From Phycisphaerales bacterium (GTDB taxonomy: Bacteria; Planctomycetota; Phycisphaerae; SM23-33): a stretch of 15,986 bases of DNA. Made by a program: the position numbers and the translations under genes. The notes under the pieces are model-generated. The model searched no databases. It was not told the origin of the DNA and saw nothing but the letters and a program-made list of their open reading frames with translations. Location: NCBI GenBank assembly GCA_003171235.1, contig PMYM01000265.1, forward strand, positions 741 to 16,726, in the 5' to 3' direction. Positions 1-6,680 of this stretch are shown in pieces. Each line of letters begins with the position of its first letter. The first letter of the stretch is position 1.

Positions 1-127
1 CCAACAGTTCGATCAGCGTGAACCCGCCAGAACCTCCTTTACCCCCCTTGTAGCCCCCGACGCGAGTCGGGGGCTCCGGTCCGCTCCCCACGCCCGCGCG
101 CACCCTCAGCACAATGCACCGTTTCAT
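1..127 (-). CDS. Prepilin-type N-terminal cleavage/methylation protein (5' end only)
   Basis: Only the first 42 codons are in the window; the gene continues off the left edge. The product starts MKRCIVLRVR and reaches a type III prepilin signal, GG^FTLIELL, with Gly before the cleavage site, Phe at +1 and Glu at +5. Prepilin peptidase is expected to cut there and the hydrophobic helix to anchor a pseudopilus or pilin-like subunit. In planctomycetes such starts are common in DUF1559 and GspG-like proteins; the truncated piece cannot tell these apart. The ATG at 125-127 is preceded by a strong ribosome binding site, AAAGGAG (complement of 134-140), 6 nt upstream. The leader is unusually long (about 34 residues) and glycine-rich because a palindromic repeat (52-75) is translated inside it. 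It is not adjacent to the secretion locus at the right of the window. Confidence 0.8.
   Translation of the reverse strand, partial: MKRCIVLRVRAGVGSGPEPPTRVGGYKGGKGGSGGFTLIELL
52..75. repeat. Perfect palindrome inside the prepilin leader
   Basis: AGCCCCCGAC (52-61) and GTCGGGGGCT (66-75) are perfect 10-bp inverted arms around a GCGA loop. The repeat is read in frame within the leader peptide of the prepilin gene and contributes residues such as EPPTRVGG. It looks like a REP-type intergenic palindrome that has landed in coding sequence without breaking the frame. Confidence 0.75.
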
Positions 128-484
128 GACAGACTCCTTTCGCGCCCCGCCCAACTAGGCGCGCAGGCCGAGCGTGCATCCGGTCTGCGGTGCCTGGCTG
201 AAGCTGGGGTGCTGCGTGGAGCCGATCAGGCGAGAGGGCAATAGGTATGAAATATAGCGATGTTTCCCGCCGCGCCTGCCGATTCCACTTTTGCCCGGCA
301 GCCTTCGCCCGCACGCCGCGGACGTATCTACGCGTCCCTTCCGGGACGACTGCCTGCTGAACTACCCGACATGAACTATCTCTCAGATCTCCCTACGTCA
401 TATTGTTCGCTTCAGGGAGGACGTTAAACCAGTCGAATACGAAAAAAAATGTTCGCGCGACAGGATGAGAGGGTATTCCAAGAA
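128..484. other. Intergenic region without a recognisable gene
   Basis: Upstream region of the prepilin gene. Apart from its ribosome binding site (134-140) I see no convincing ORF or RNA gene. An A/T-rich patch near 245-265, TATATTTCATA on the minus strand, could hold the -10 of the prepilin promoter, but no good -35 is visible. Short ORFs here have no family features. Confidence 0.5.
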
Positions 485-580
485 GGTGAATCGGTGAATC
501 GGTTAATCGGTTAATCAGCAGCGAAATGGGCTCTGCGCGAGTGCTTCCGATTAACCGATCTACCGATTCACCGATCAACC
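485..580. repeat. Inverted 8-bp tandem repeat array at the 3' end of the oxidoreductase gene
   Basis: Four head-to-tail 8-bp units at 485-516 (GGTGAATC twice, then GGTTAATC twice) face four inverted units at 549-580 (GATTAACC, GATCTACC, GATTCACC, GATCAACC). The arms can pair at 28 of 32 positions around a 32-nt loop. The outermost unit overlaps the end of the oxidoreductase gene: its TGA (575-577) lies inside the repeat. The hairpin could end transcription or protect the 3' end, but there is no U-tract. Confidence 0.8.
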
Positions 581-1810
581 TTCCTTGCCGAACTGAGTCG
601 GGAACTTTTCGTAGCCCGACAGGTCGAAGCTCTCGGTGGGCACGGCCCAGCTCGCGCCGGCGTCGCTGAAGAGCTTGCCTTCCTGGCCGCAACGGACGAT
701 GGCCTGGTCGAGCCCCGCGACGATCAATCGCCGCTGGCCGGCTTGGCCATCCTGGGAAATCAGCTCCGGCGGGATGGGGCGCGTCTGGCGGGCGGATTCA
801 AAGGCGCCGTTGACGGCCAGGGTGAAATTCCGCCCCATCTCGACGGTGCACTTGACCAACCCCTGGTCACGGGCGCGGACGGCCTCGACGAAGTTGGCCA
901 GTGCGGCTTTGGGCGGGGTGCAAAGGTCGGCGGCGGTTTCGATTTTTCCGTCGGAGTAGCGGATGTGCGAATGGCCGTCGAACTGCCAGTGCACCTGGCC
1001 GAGTTGGCAATCCATCTCGATGAACGGGCCCTCGAAGACGCCGGCTGTGGCGTGCGAGGCGACAAAGTACGCCAGGGGGCCATCGGCGGTGGCGATCTCG
1101 ATGGAGGCGGTGTCCTCGGACTCAATCGGCCGGGCGTGGTAGAACTCCGCCCGCACCGACTTGGGCACGGCGAATTCGCGCGGGTGGGAACTGGCCAGGT
1201 ACAAGAGGTTAGCCGTCTGGTGGGCCAGGGCGTTGTTGACCGGCCCGTCCAGTATCCACTTGCCGTTGCTGGTGAGCCTCCCGGCCCACTCGTTGCGCGA
1301 GTAGTACGCGTCGTTGCGCGACCAGAGGGCCCAGCAGCGCAGGCGCTTCACCTGGCCCAGGCGGCCGGAGCAGACCCGGCCCTTGATGAAGTTGACCGAC
1401 TGGCTGTAGATCGCCTGGAAGCCCAGCAGCAAGACCTGGTTTTTCCGGTAGGCTGCGCGGGCTGAGCGCAGGATGGCATCCACTTCCTGGATGGTGCCGG
1501 CCGGCGGCTTCTCCAGGTAAACGTTGTGGCCCAGGTCCAGGGCCCGGCAGGCCAACTCGCTGTGGGTGTCGATGCTGGTGGGGATGATGACCCCGTCGAT
1601 GCCGCCGGCCAGGGCCGCCATCATTTCGCCGGCGTCGTCAAAAACGCGCACGCCATCGGTGGCGAAAGTGTCCATGGCGGAGAACTTGCGGTCCTGTGGC
1701 CGCACCGCCACTGCCACCACCCGGCAGCCAAGCTCCAGCCCCCAGGTCTTTATGTTCTTGTAGTGCTCGAGGGCATAGCCCCCCCCGCCCACGATGGCAA
1801 AGTCCAACAT
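575..1810 (-). CDS. Gfo/Idh/MocA family NAD(P)-dependent oxidoreductase
   Basis: A 411-residue cytoplasmic protein. The N-terminus FAIVGGGGYA (residues 4-13) is a Rossmann dinucleotide-binding loop. The family motif EKPP is at residues 100-103, where the lysine normally takes part in catalysis and cofactor binding. The C-terminal half has WILDGPVNNALAHQ (about 185-198), in which D188 and H197 fit the conserved Asp/His region of the substrate domain. Length is usual for the family (350-450). Members oxidise or reduce sugars, inositols and related polyols; the substrate cannot be read here. The ATG at 1808-1810 has GGAG (complement of 1817-1820) 6 nt upstream. The stop codon lies in an 8-bp repeat array. 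The PLP aminotransferase upstream is co-oriented but separated by about 200 bp of repeats, so co-transcription is uncertain. Confidence 0.9.
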   Translation of the reverse strand: MLDFAIVGGGGYALEHYKNIKTWGLELGCRVVAVAVRPQDRKFSAMDTFATDGVRVFDDAGEMMAALAGGIDGVIIPTSIDTHSELACRALDLGHNVYLEKPPAGTIQEVDAILRSARAAYRKNQVLLLGFQAIYSQSVNFIKGRVCSGRLGQVKRLRCWALWSRNDAYYSRNEWAGRLTSNGKWILDGPVNNALAHQTANLLYLASSHPREFAVPKSVRAEFYHARPIESEDTASIEIATADGPLAYFVASHATAGVFEGPFIEMDCQLGQVHWQFDGHSHIRYSDGKIETAADLCTPPKAALANFVEAVRARDQGLVKCTVEMGRNFTLAVNGAFESARQTRPIPPELISQDGQAGQRRLIVAGLDQAIVRCGQEGKLFSDAGASWAVPTESFDLSGYEKFPTQFGKEG

Positions 1811-1840
1811 TTCCAGCTCCGGATTCGATCAAAGAATTAG

Positions 1841-1876
1841 CCGCGAACAGCGCGAACACCGCGAACCACACGAACC
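1841..1876. repeat. 9-bp tandem array
   Basis: Four degenerate 9-bp units: CCGCGAACA, GCGCGAACA, CCGCGAACC, ACACGAACC. It lies directly upstream of the oxidoreductase ribosome binding site region and abuts the next array at 1877. No function is evident. Confidence 0.7.
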
Positions 1877-1951
1877 AAAGCTAAAAGCTGAAAGCTGAAA
1901 GTAAAAGCCAAAAACAAGAATCCGGCCATTGTGTTTTCAGCTTTTAGCTTT
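1877..1951. repeat. 7-bp tandem array with perfect 17-bp inverted repeat
   Basis: Units of AAAGCTA/AAAGCTG repeat with period 7 at 1877-1904. Bases 1877-1893 are perfectly complementary to 1935-1951, leaving a 41-nt loop. It lies between the aminotransferase stop and the oxidoreductase start, so in the transcript it would form a hairpin between the two genes that could act as terminator or processing site. Confidence 0.75.
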
Positions 1952-2013
1952 CAGCTTTTCTTATTCCTGACGGAGGACTGCAATCTGTGGCCTGAAGCCT
2001 TCCTTCTCTCTCC

Positions 2014-3315
2014 CTACGCCGACGCCAGGTATTCGCGCATGGCCTGGGCCAGGGTGTCGAAGGTCCAGCGGCGGCGGGCGTCGTCGCATTCCAAGAGGGT
2101 GATGCGGAAGCCGTCGTGCCGGCAGCAGAAGCCCGTCAGCGGCACCACGCAGATGCCCGTCGCGCCCAAGAGGTAATACACGAAGCGGAAGTCGTTGGCC
2201 ACGCCCTGGGTGATCTGCTCGACCATGGCCTTGGCCTTCGGGTTGGCGATGGGCAACGTCTGGCGGTTGCTGAGCACGCCCGGCTCGAACATGACCGTGA
2301 CGTAGAAAGCCCCGCTGGGTTTGTTGACCAGCACGCCGGGAATGCCCGACAGTGCGGCGTGGGCCTCGTTGGCGCGGGCCTGGAAGGTGGCGGCGCGCTG
2401 CTTGAGATGCGGGGCGTAGCGAGAGTCGCCCATCACGCGCGGGATGGTCAACTGCGGCATGGTGGTCGAGCAGACCTCCAGGCGCTTGCTGGCCAGCAGG
2501 CTGTCGACGTAGGTGTCGAACATCTGGTCTTTGCCGCGATTGAGCACCTCGATCCAGCCGCAGCGGCTGCCCGGCCAGGGGTACTCCTTGCTGATGCCGC
2601 GCATGGCGATGCCGCACACGTCGCCGATGAACTCCGACAGGTGGGTGGTCTTGCACCCGTTGTAAACGATGTGGGTGTAGATCTCGTCGAAGATCAGGAA
2701 AAGGTTGTGGTCGCGGGCGATCTTGACCACTTCCTGGAGCACCTCCATCGGGTAAACCGTGCCGGTGGGGTTGTCGGGGTTGATCATCAGGATGGCGGCG
2801 ATGGAGTCGTTGTACTTGACCTTCAGGCGTAGGTCGTCCAAGTCGGGCATCCAGTTGTTGCGGGGGTCCAGGTCGTAGGTCAGGTGCTCGTAGCCGGAGT
2901 GGGCGGCCTCGGCCGAGCTGTGGGTGCTGTAGGCGGGGGTGGCGCCGATGACGCGGGCCTCGCGCCGGAGGAAGCCGTACACCTTGGCCACGGCGTCGCC
3001 GATGCCGTTGAAGAAGATGATGTCGTCGGGGGTGATCTGCACGCCGCCGCGGGAATTGACCTGGCTGGCCAGGAACTCCCGCGTCTGGGGCACCCCGGCG
3101 GTATCGCAGTAGGCCCAGGAGACCTCCTGGTCCACGATCTCGTGGAGGATCTGGCGGATCCAGGGGGCCACCTTCTCGCCCTTCTGGATGGGATCGCCGA
3201 TGTTCTCCCAGGTGATGTCCACGCCCAGTTGGCGCATCTTGTAGCCGACCTGGACGATCTCGCGAATGGCGTAGCTGAGCGACTTGGCGCCCGGGTGTAC
3301 GATGTTTCTGCGCAT
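2014..3315 (-). CDS. Pyridoxal-phosphate aminotransferase, class I/II
   Basis: A 433-residue fold-type I aminotransferase of the aspartate aminotransferase superfamily, cytosolic and PLP-dependent. The signature NPDNPTG is at residues 179-185. The cofactor-binding Asp is in FDEIYTH (D210). The Schiff-base lysine is K243 in ISKEYPWPGSRCGW, with phosphate-binding R251. Length is slightly above the usual 380-410. The amino donor and acceptor cannot be predicted. The ATG is at 3313-3315; the only upstream purine run is AAGGG (about 9 nt away), a modest ribosome binding site. Downstream, after a repeat-filled 200-bp gap, is a co-oriented Gfo/Idh/MocA oxidoreductase. The pair could act on an amino or keto sugar-type substrate, but that is only a contextual guess. 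Confidence 0.9.
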   Translation of the reverse strand: MRRNIVHPGAKSLSYAIREIVQVGYKMRQLGVDITWENIGDPIQKGEKVAPWIRQILHEIVDQEVSWAYCDTAGVPQTREFLASQVNSRGGVQITPDDIIFFNGIGDAVAKVYGFLRREARVIGATPAYSTHSSAEAAHSGYEHLTYDLDPRNNWMPDLDDLRLKVKYNDSIAAILMINPDNPTGTVYPMEVLQEVVKIARDHNLFLIFDEIYTHIVYNGCKTTHLSEFIGDVCGIAMRGISKEYPWPGSRCGWIEVLNRGKDQMFDTYVDSLLASKRLEVCSTTMPQLTIPRVMGDSRYAPHLKQRAATFQARANEAHAALSGIPGVLVNKPSGAFYVTVMFEPGVLSNRQTLPIANPKAKAMVEQITQGVANDFRFVYYLLGATGICVVPLTGFCCRHDGFRITLLECDDARRRWTFDTLAQAMREYLASA

Positions 3316-3711
3316 ATGCTTAACCCTTGTGATTAAATTAGAATCGGCAGCAACCGGTGGAAAAATGTTGGGTTAAATCCCGGCGCGGCTAGAAAATCAC
3401 ACGGCTACCGCGCCGGGCCGGTAGCGCCGGCACGGGCGTGCGCAGCCCGGCGGAATGCGCCTTGGGCGAAAACCCTCCGCCCAGGCCAACTGGAGGGCCA
3501 GAATTGTTGTGACGGCGACCGCATACGCATCATTTTCCTGTCCGGCAAAGCAGCCAGCGGCCGGCGGGCCGGACCCGCCTGGCCAGTCTCCATATCATAC
3601 GCCCTGGAAGGCTGAAGGGGAAGCTCTTTTGCGAACGGAAGGCCGGGGTTTGCGCATCTTCCGCGACGACTGGAAATCGGGTATAATACGAAGCACTTCG
3701 ATAGGTAACCC
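3316..3711. other. Divergent intergenic region with a GC-rich inverted repeat
   Basis: This separates the aminotransferase (minus) from the 4Fe-4S protein (plus) and must hold both promoters. CCCGGCGCGG (3379-3388) and CCGCGCCGGG (3408-3417) are perfect 10-bp inverted arms with a 19-nt loop. It could be a cruciform, an operator or another dispersed palindrome. TCTAAT on the minus strand (3337-3342) is a possible -10 for the aminotransferase, without a good -35. I see no gene between 3316 and 3711. Confidence 0.5.
3682..3687 (+). promoter_or_regulatory. Candidate -10 box (TATAAT)
   Basis: A perfect TATAAT stands 24 nt before the ATG of the 4Fe-4S protein gene, in otherwise GC-rich sequence. 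There is no clear -35 hexamer at 16-18 bp upstream. Transcription would begin only a short distance before the start codon. Confidence 0.45.
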
Positions 3712-4557
3712 ATGGGTTTCGTTCCGCAAGCCGTTCTCGATGAGCTTTATCAGGCCGACCAGGACCGCTTCTTCGACCATCCGGCGCAGGTGGCTGTGTT
3801 CGACCCGCCGTTGGTGGGCGTGGCCCGGGCGGACGACCCGCTCTTTGCGCGCATCAAGGAGATGCTGGGCGAATTCTATTGGACGCCGCAGGAAGCGCTG
3901 GCCCTGGCGGCGCCGCGGGCCCGCTCCCGCAGCGTGATCTGCTGGGTGCTGCCCGTGGCCGAGCAGGCCCGGCGGCAGAACCGCCGGCAGAAGGACCGGC
4001 CCGGGCGGCTTTGGGCGTACATGCGCAGCTTCGGCGAGGAGTTCAACACCCGCCTGCGTCACGGCCTGGTAGCTCGGCTGCGTATGGCCGGCTACGCCGC
4101 CATCGCCCCGGCCGTCGCCCCCCAGAACCTGGTGGAAGACCGCCCGGGCGTGGGGCTGTCTTCCAGTTGGTCGGAGCGGCACACCGCCTTTGTGGCCGGG
4201 CTGGGCACCTTCGGACTGTCGGGCGGGCTTATCACCCGGCGCGGCATAGCCCACCGTTTGGGCAGCGTGGTGACCGACGCCGACCTGCCGGCTACCCCCC
4301 GCCCCTACGGCGAGGACCACACCGCCTGGTGCCTGAATCTATCGCGCGGCCTGTGCGGGGCCTGCATGCGGCGATGCCCGGTTGGCGCCATCGGCCCCAC
4401 GTTGGCCGATCGCAACAAGGGGGCCTGCCGGGTGCACAGTTATCAGCGCATCGCCCAACTGGGACTGAAGGAATACGGTTTCGCCGGGACCTACGGCTGC
4501 GGGCTCTGCCAGACCGCCGTGCCCTGCGAAGACCGAAACCCCACTGAAGAACCATAA
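3712..4557 (+). CDS. QueG-like 4Fe-4S double-cluster protein
   Basis: A 281-residue soluble iron-sulfur protein of the family often labelled epoxyqueuosine reductase-like or 4Fe-4S double cluster binding. The diagnostic stretch SERHTAFVAGLGTFGLSGG (about residues 153-171) precedes the cysteine region. Cysteines C207, C215, C218 and C222-Pro, then C239, C263, C266 and C272, give eight candidate ligands for two [4Fe-4S] clusters; the spacing CGLCQTAVPC is typical of this subgroup. It is shorter than true QueG (about 350 residues) and carries no HEAT-repeat extension, so a tRNA queuosine role is not assured; a redox role of unknown substrate is safer. The ATG at 3712 follows TAGGTAACCC, a weak ribosome binding site. 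It is monocistronic, divergent from the aminotransferase. Confidence 0.85.
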   Translation: MGFVPQAVLDELYQADQDRFFDHPAQVAVFDPPLVGVARADDPLFARIKEMLGEFYWTPQEALALAAPRARSRSVICWVLPVAEQARRQNRRQKDRPGRLWAYMRSFGEEFNTRLRHGLVARLRMAGYAAIAPAVAPQNLVEDRPGVGLSSSWSERHTAFVAGLGTFGLSGGLITRRGIAHRLGSVVTDADLPATPRPYGEDHTAWCLNLSRGLCGACMRRCPVGAIGPTLADRNKGACRVHSYQRIAQLGLKEYGFAGTYGCGLCQTAVPCEDRNPTEEP

Positions 4558-4562
4558 GAAGC

Positions 4563-4604
4563 GGACTGAAGACTTCAGTCCACAGGCTATAGGCTACGCG
4601 CTAC
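4563..4604. repeat. Short hairpin plus 7-bp tandem units
   Basis: GGACTGAA (4563-4570) and TTCAGTCC (4574-4581) form a perfect 8-bp stem 5 nt after the stop of the 4Fe-4S gene. It is followed by three 7-bp units AGGCTAT, AGGCTAC, GCGCTAC (4584-4604). The hairpin may help end the upstream transcript, but there is no T-tract. Confidence 0.65.
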
Positions 4605-4733
4605 ACCAGACAAGCTCGATGAATCTCCTAGCGGGATCCGAGGCAGGACACAACCAGGCCCGCGGGGCCGAGAAGAAATTAGCCGGGGGCGAAGATGTTC
4701 TCTTGTTCTGCAAGGGTTTTTTGGAGGGAGTTT

Positions 4734-6026
4734 TCAACAGATAGCTCCTTCAGCAGGCTTGGTCACCCATGAACCGTGCTTGACTTGGTTGCGGGTGTGG
4801 AGAGCCTCGTCATAGCAGGTATGGGTTTGCCACATTTTCCAAAGGATTTTGACCCAGCGTTGGGCCAAGCACCGCAGGGCGGCGGCGTGAGATTGACCGT
4901 GTTGGCGCTTGTGCTGGTAGTAGGCCTGGGCCCAGGCGCATTGTTCGCGGCTCTTGTCGGCCCAATAGTGCAGAGTGGCTCGTAAGGTCTTATTGCAGGC
5001 GCGTCGGAAGCTGACGTAGCGGTTCTTGCCCAATTGTTTTGTAACCGGCGCCGATCCGCCATAGCACTGCAGGCTCTGGTGCGTCTGGAAGCGAGCAGGA
5101 TCATTGCCCAATTCTCCCAGGAGCCGTGGCCCGATCTTGGGTCCGGCACCCGGCAAAGAGCCGAAGATGTCATGGTCGGGGTGTTGGGCGAACAGCGCCT
5201 CGATACTCTGGCGGTACTGTGTCAGTTGCTTTTCCAGCAGCCGCAGTTGTCCGGCCAGGGTCAAGGCCAATCGGCTTTTGGCCCTCGTGACCGGGGCCCT
5301 CCCGCAGAATTGGTCGGCACGGGCGAAGATCTCCAGCCGCTTGGCGTAAGTCTCCGGACGATACAGCTTGTGGGCGTGCAGGAACCTCTCCCACTTGCGC
5401 TTGCCCGCGGCAACCAGGTCCTGCGGCGTCGGGAAGCTCTGCACGAAGGCCCAGGCAGCCTCACTCACCCAGTTATCAAAGGCTTCCAGGGCAGCCGGGT
5501 AGTACTCACGCAGTGCAGCGCGGAGCTGGTTGACCAAGGCGGTGCGATGGCCGATGAGTTGGATCTCGTCGCGGCAGAGCAGGCGCAGTTCCTGGGTAAG
5601 GGGATCGTCTGGGGTGAGGGGGCGCCAAGCGTGGCCGTCCGTACGCAGGGCGTCGGCAAAGCTCAGGGCATCCAGGCGGTCGTCCTTGCAGCCGGCGTTG
5701 CTCTTGCGTTCTCGATAGCGTTGGGCAGCCTTGGGATTGAGGGGATAAACAACACAGCCCAAGGCCAGCAATCGCTCCACCGCCGGCCCGTTATTGGTCT
5801 CGACGGCCACGCCCAGACGGCCCGGGTCAAGGCCCAAGCCCCGACTCAAGCGTTGGCTCAAGTCTCGCCAGCCCTCAGCGTCATCGGCAAAGGTTAGCTC
5901 CATGAGAAGCTTGCCCGTCCCGTTGAGCAGGACGAGGTCGTGATGATCGCTGGCCCAGTCAAAACCGGCAAAAGCGAGGAATCGTTCCTGGAATGGCACC
6001 TCCTTTTGGTTGGCATGGGATGGCAT
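4734..6026 (-). CDS. IS110 family transposase (DEDD, bridge-RNA guided type)
   Basis: 430 residues from the ATG at 6024-6026. The N-terminal RuvC-like DEDD domain shows FAGFDWASDHHD (first Asp), VAVETN (Glu) and KDDRLDAL (the paired Asp). The C-terminal Tnp_20 domain has SLPGAGPKIGPRLLGELG followed by YGGSAPVTKQLGKN, whose Ser is the predicted nucleophile, and ACNKTLRATLHYWA. The same frame is open upstream to 6335, but that extension covers the structured left end and looks non-coding. The ATG at 6026 has GGAG (complement of 6035-6038) 8 nt away, so I place the start there. Family members cut and join DNA with 2-bp core specificity directed by a bridge RNA. No frameshift or missing catalytic residue is seen, so the enzyme may be active. 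Confidence 0.92.
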   Translation of the reverse strand: MPSHANQKEVPFQERFLAFAGFDWASDHHDLVLLNGTGKLLMELTFADDAEGWRDLSQRLSRGLGLDPGRLGVAVETNNGPAVERLLALGCVVYPLNPKAAQRYRERKSNAGCKDDRLDALSFADALRTDGHAWRPLTPDDPLTQELRLLCRDEIQLIGHRTALVNQLRAALREYYPAALEAFDNWVSEAAWAFVQSFPTPQDLVAAGKRKWERFLHAHKLYRPETYAKRLEIFARADQFCGRAPVTRAKSRLALTLAGQLRLLEKQLTQYRQSIEALFAQHPDHDIFGSLPGAGPKIGPRLLGELGNDPARFQTHQSLQCYGGSAPVTKQLGKNRYVSFRRACNKTLRATLHYWADKSREQCAWAQAYYQHKRQHGQSHAAALRCLAQRWVKILWKMWQTHTCYDEALHTRNQVKHGSWVTKPAEGAIC

Positions 6027-6057
6027 GTAAGGGTCTCCATGAGCGGCCCGACGCCGA

Positions 6058-6181
6058 CCTGTGTCCGATCGACCTGATACGGAGCCCTCGTAGGGCGGTG
6101 TTCTCTTAGAGCTCTGCACAGGCGCCGCGGCCGGGGCCGGTGATCTTCGCTGGATCCTCAAGAGATCGCAAGCACGTGACC
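6058..6181 (-). ncRNA. Candidate bridge RNA core of the IS110 element
   Basis: The span folds by eye into two hairpins with internal loops, in the order known for IS110 bridge RNAs. The first (6139-6181 on the plus strand, imperfect GGTCA/TCACC stem, inner GATC/GATC stem) has a right-hand loop with GCGAAG, complementary to CTTCGC at the inferred target/core. The second (6058-6122, CCTGTG/CACAGG stem, inner GCCCT/AGGGC hairpin at 6084-6096) has AAGAGAACA in its left loop, identical to the element's right end (complement of 4696-4704). Its right loop has CCGTATCAG, close to the complement of the left end CTGCGTACGG. Exact RNA ends and promoter are unknown. Confidence 0.45.
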
Positions 6182-6251
6182 GTGACCTGGCCGTGGCGTT
6201 GGGACCGCAGGCGACAATATTATCAACAGGCTTCAAATCCGTCGCCGCCGA

Positions 6252-6311
6252 GTTATCAACAAGCTTGCTGCGCCGGCTCCTGCCGGGCCACTCCGCAAGC
6301 TTGTTGATAAC
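6252..6311. repeat. Perfect 17-bp inverted repeat in the IS110 left end
   Basis: Bases 6252-6268 (GTTATCAACAAGCTTGC) and 6295-6311 are perfect complements around a 26-nt loop that contains its own CCGGC/GCCGG stem. TTATCAACA also occurs at 6220-6228, and a weaker relative at 6323-6333. The hairpin lies between the inferred left terminus and the candidate bridge RNA. It may be the 5' part of the RNA or a protein-binding site. Confidence 0.75.
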
Positions 6312-6352
6312 GTCGAAAGTGGTATCAGCAAGCACGGCTCAGCCGTACGCAG

Positions 6353-6575
6353 CGCAGCCCCCGGAAAGGGCCGCCGCACAAGGCAGAGCGAACGGCTGGA
6401 CCTGCACGCGAAGTTGGGCCTGCTCGCGATGGTGGGATAAGCTTCTGGGAATTGAGCCAAATGTAGGGCGTGAAACTTTTTGCACGCGATTCCTCCAGGG
6501 TAATCACAGCATCGGCAGGAAGAATCAATGCCTTGGCCGGTCAGGCCGTTGCCTCTGGCCCATTGCCCGGGCCGT
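6353..6575. other. Intergenic, no gene recognised
   Basis: This begins with the left half of the interrupted G-rich palindrome (6353-6364). It otherwise holds only short ORFs without family features; one plus-strand frame ends SERLDLHAKLGLLAMVG before a TAA near 6440 and could be a C-terminal remnant, but I do not recognise it. Confidence 0.4.
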
Positions 6576-6671
6576 TACCGGGGGCTGCGCGTCCCTCCGG
6601 TGGCACAGGTTTTCAACCTGTGCTGCACAGCTTAAGAAGCTGTGCCACAACGGCCGCTCCACCCCCGGCTA
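6576..6671. repeat. Composite palindromic repeat (nested hairpins)
   Basis: The ends TACCGGGGGC (6576) and ACCCCCGGCTA (to 6671) are imperfect inverted repeats. Inside, GTGGCACAG (6600-6608) pairs with CTGTGCCAC (6640-6648). Two small hairpins sit side by side within that: GCACAGGTT/AACCTGTGC (6603-6623, TTC loop) and GCACAGCTT/AAGCTGTGC (6625-6645, AAG loop). It is non-coding. The G-rich ends resemble the palindrome into which the IS110 element inserted. Confidence 0.75.
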
Positions 6672-6680
6672 AATTCTAGC

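Larger units (their letters stand above)
4693..6352 (-). mobile_element. IS110-family insertion sequence (ends inferred)
   Basis: This holds an intact IS110-type transposase and a non-coding left end of about 320 bp, the expected layout for the family. The ends are inferred. On the minus strand the left flank reads CCGGGGGCTGCG and the right flank TTCGCCCCCGGCTAA, i.e. the two halves of one G-rich palindrome. The dinucleotide CT is available at both junctions (6352/6351 and 4694/4693) as the usual IS110 2-bp core. A second CT at 6357/6356 makes the left end uncertain by 5 bp. Resulting length is about 1.66 kb, normal for IS110. No terminal inverted repeats are seen, also normal. Confidence 0.65.

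Noticed and set aside
485..580. CRISPR array
   Set aside because: Units are 8 bp, contiguous and inverted, with no spacers and no cas genes in the window.
743..1465. Plus-strand ORF opposite the oxidoreductase
   Set aside because: Antisense shadow of a gene with clear Rossmann and EKPP motifs.
4563..4581. Intrinsic terminator after the 4Fe-4S gene
   Set aside because: The stem is perfect but only 8 bp, moderately GC and not followed by a T-run; kept as a repeat only.
6220..6310. TTATCAACA boxes as DnaA boxes of a replication origin
   Set aside because: Each differs from TTATCCACA at one base, they are part of a perfect inverted repeat inside the IS left end, and no dnaA, dnaN or AT-rich unwinding region is nearby.
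6027..6335. N-terminal extension of the transposase to 533 residues
   Set aside because: The extension is Arg/Ser/Pro-rich, lacks family similarity, covers strong hairpins and ends where a proper SD precedes the ATG at 6026.
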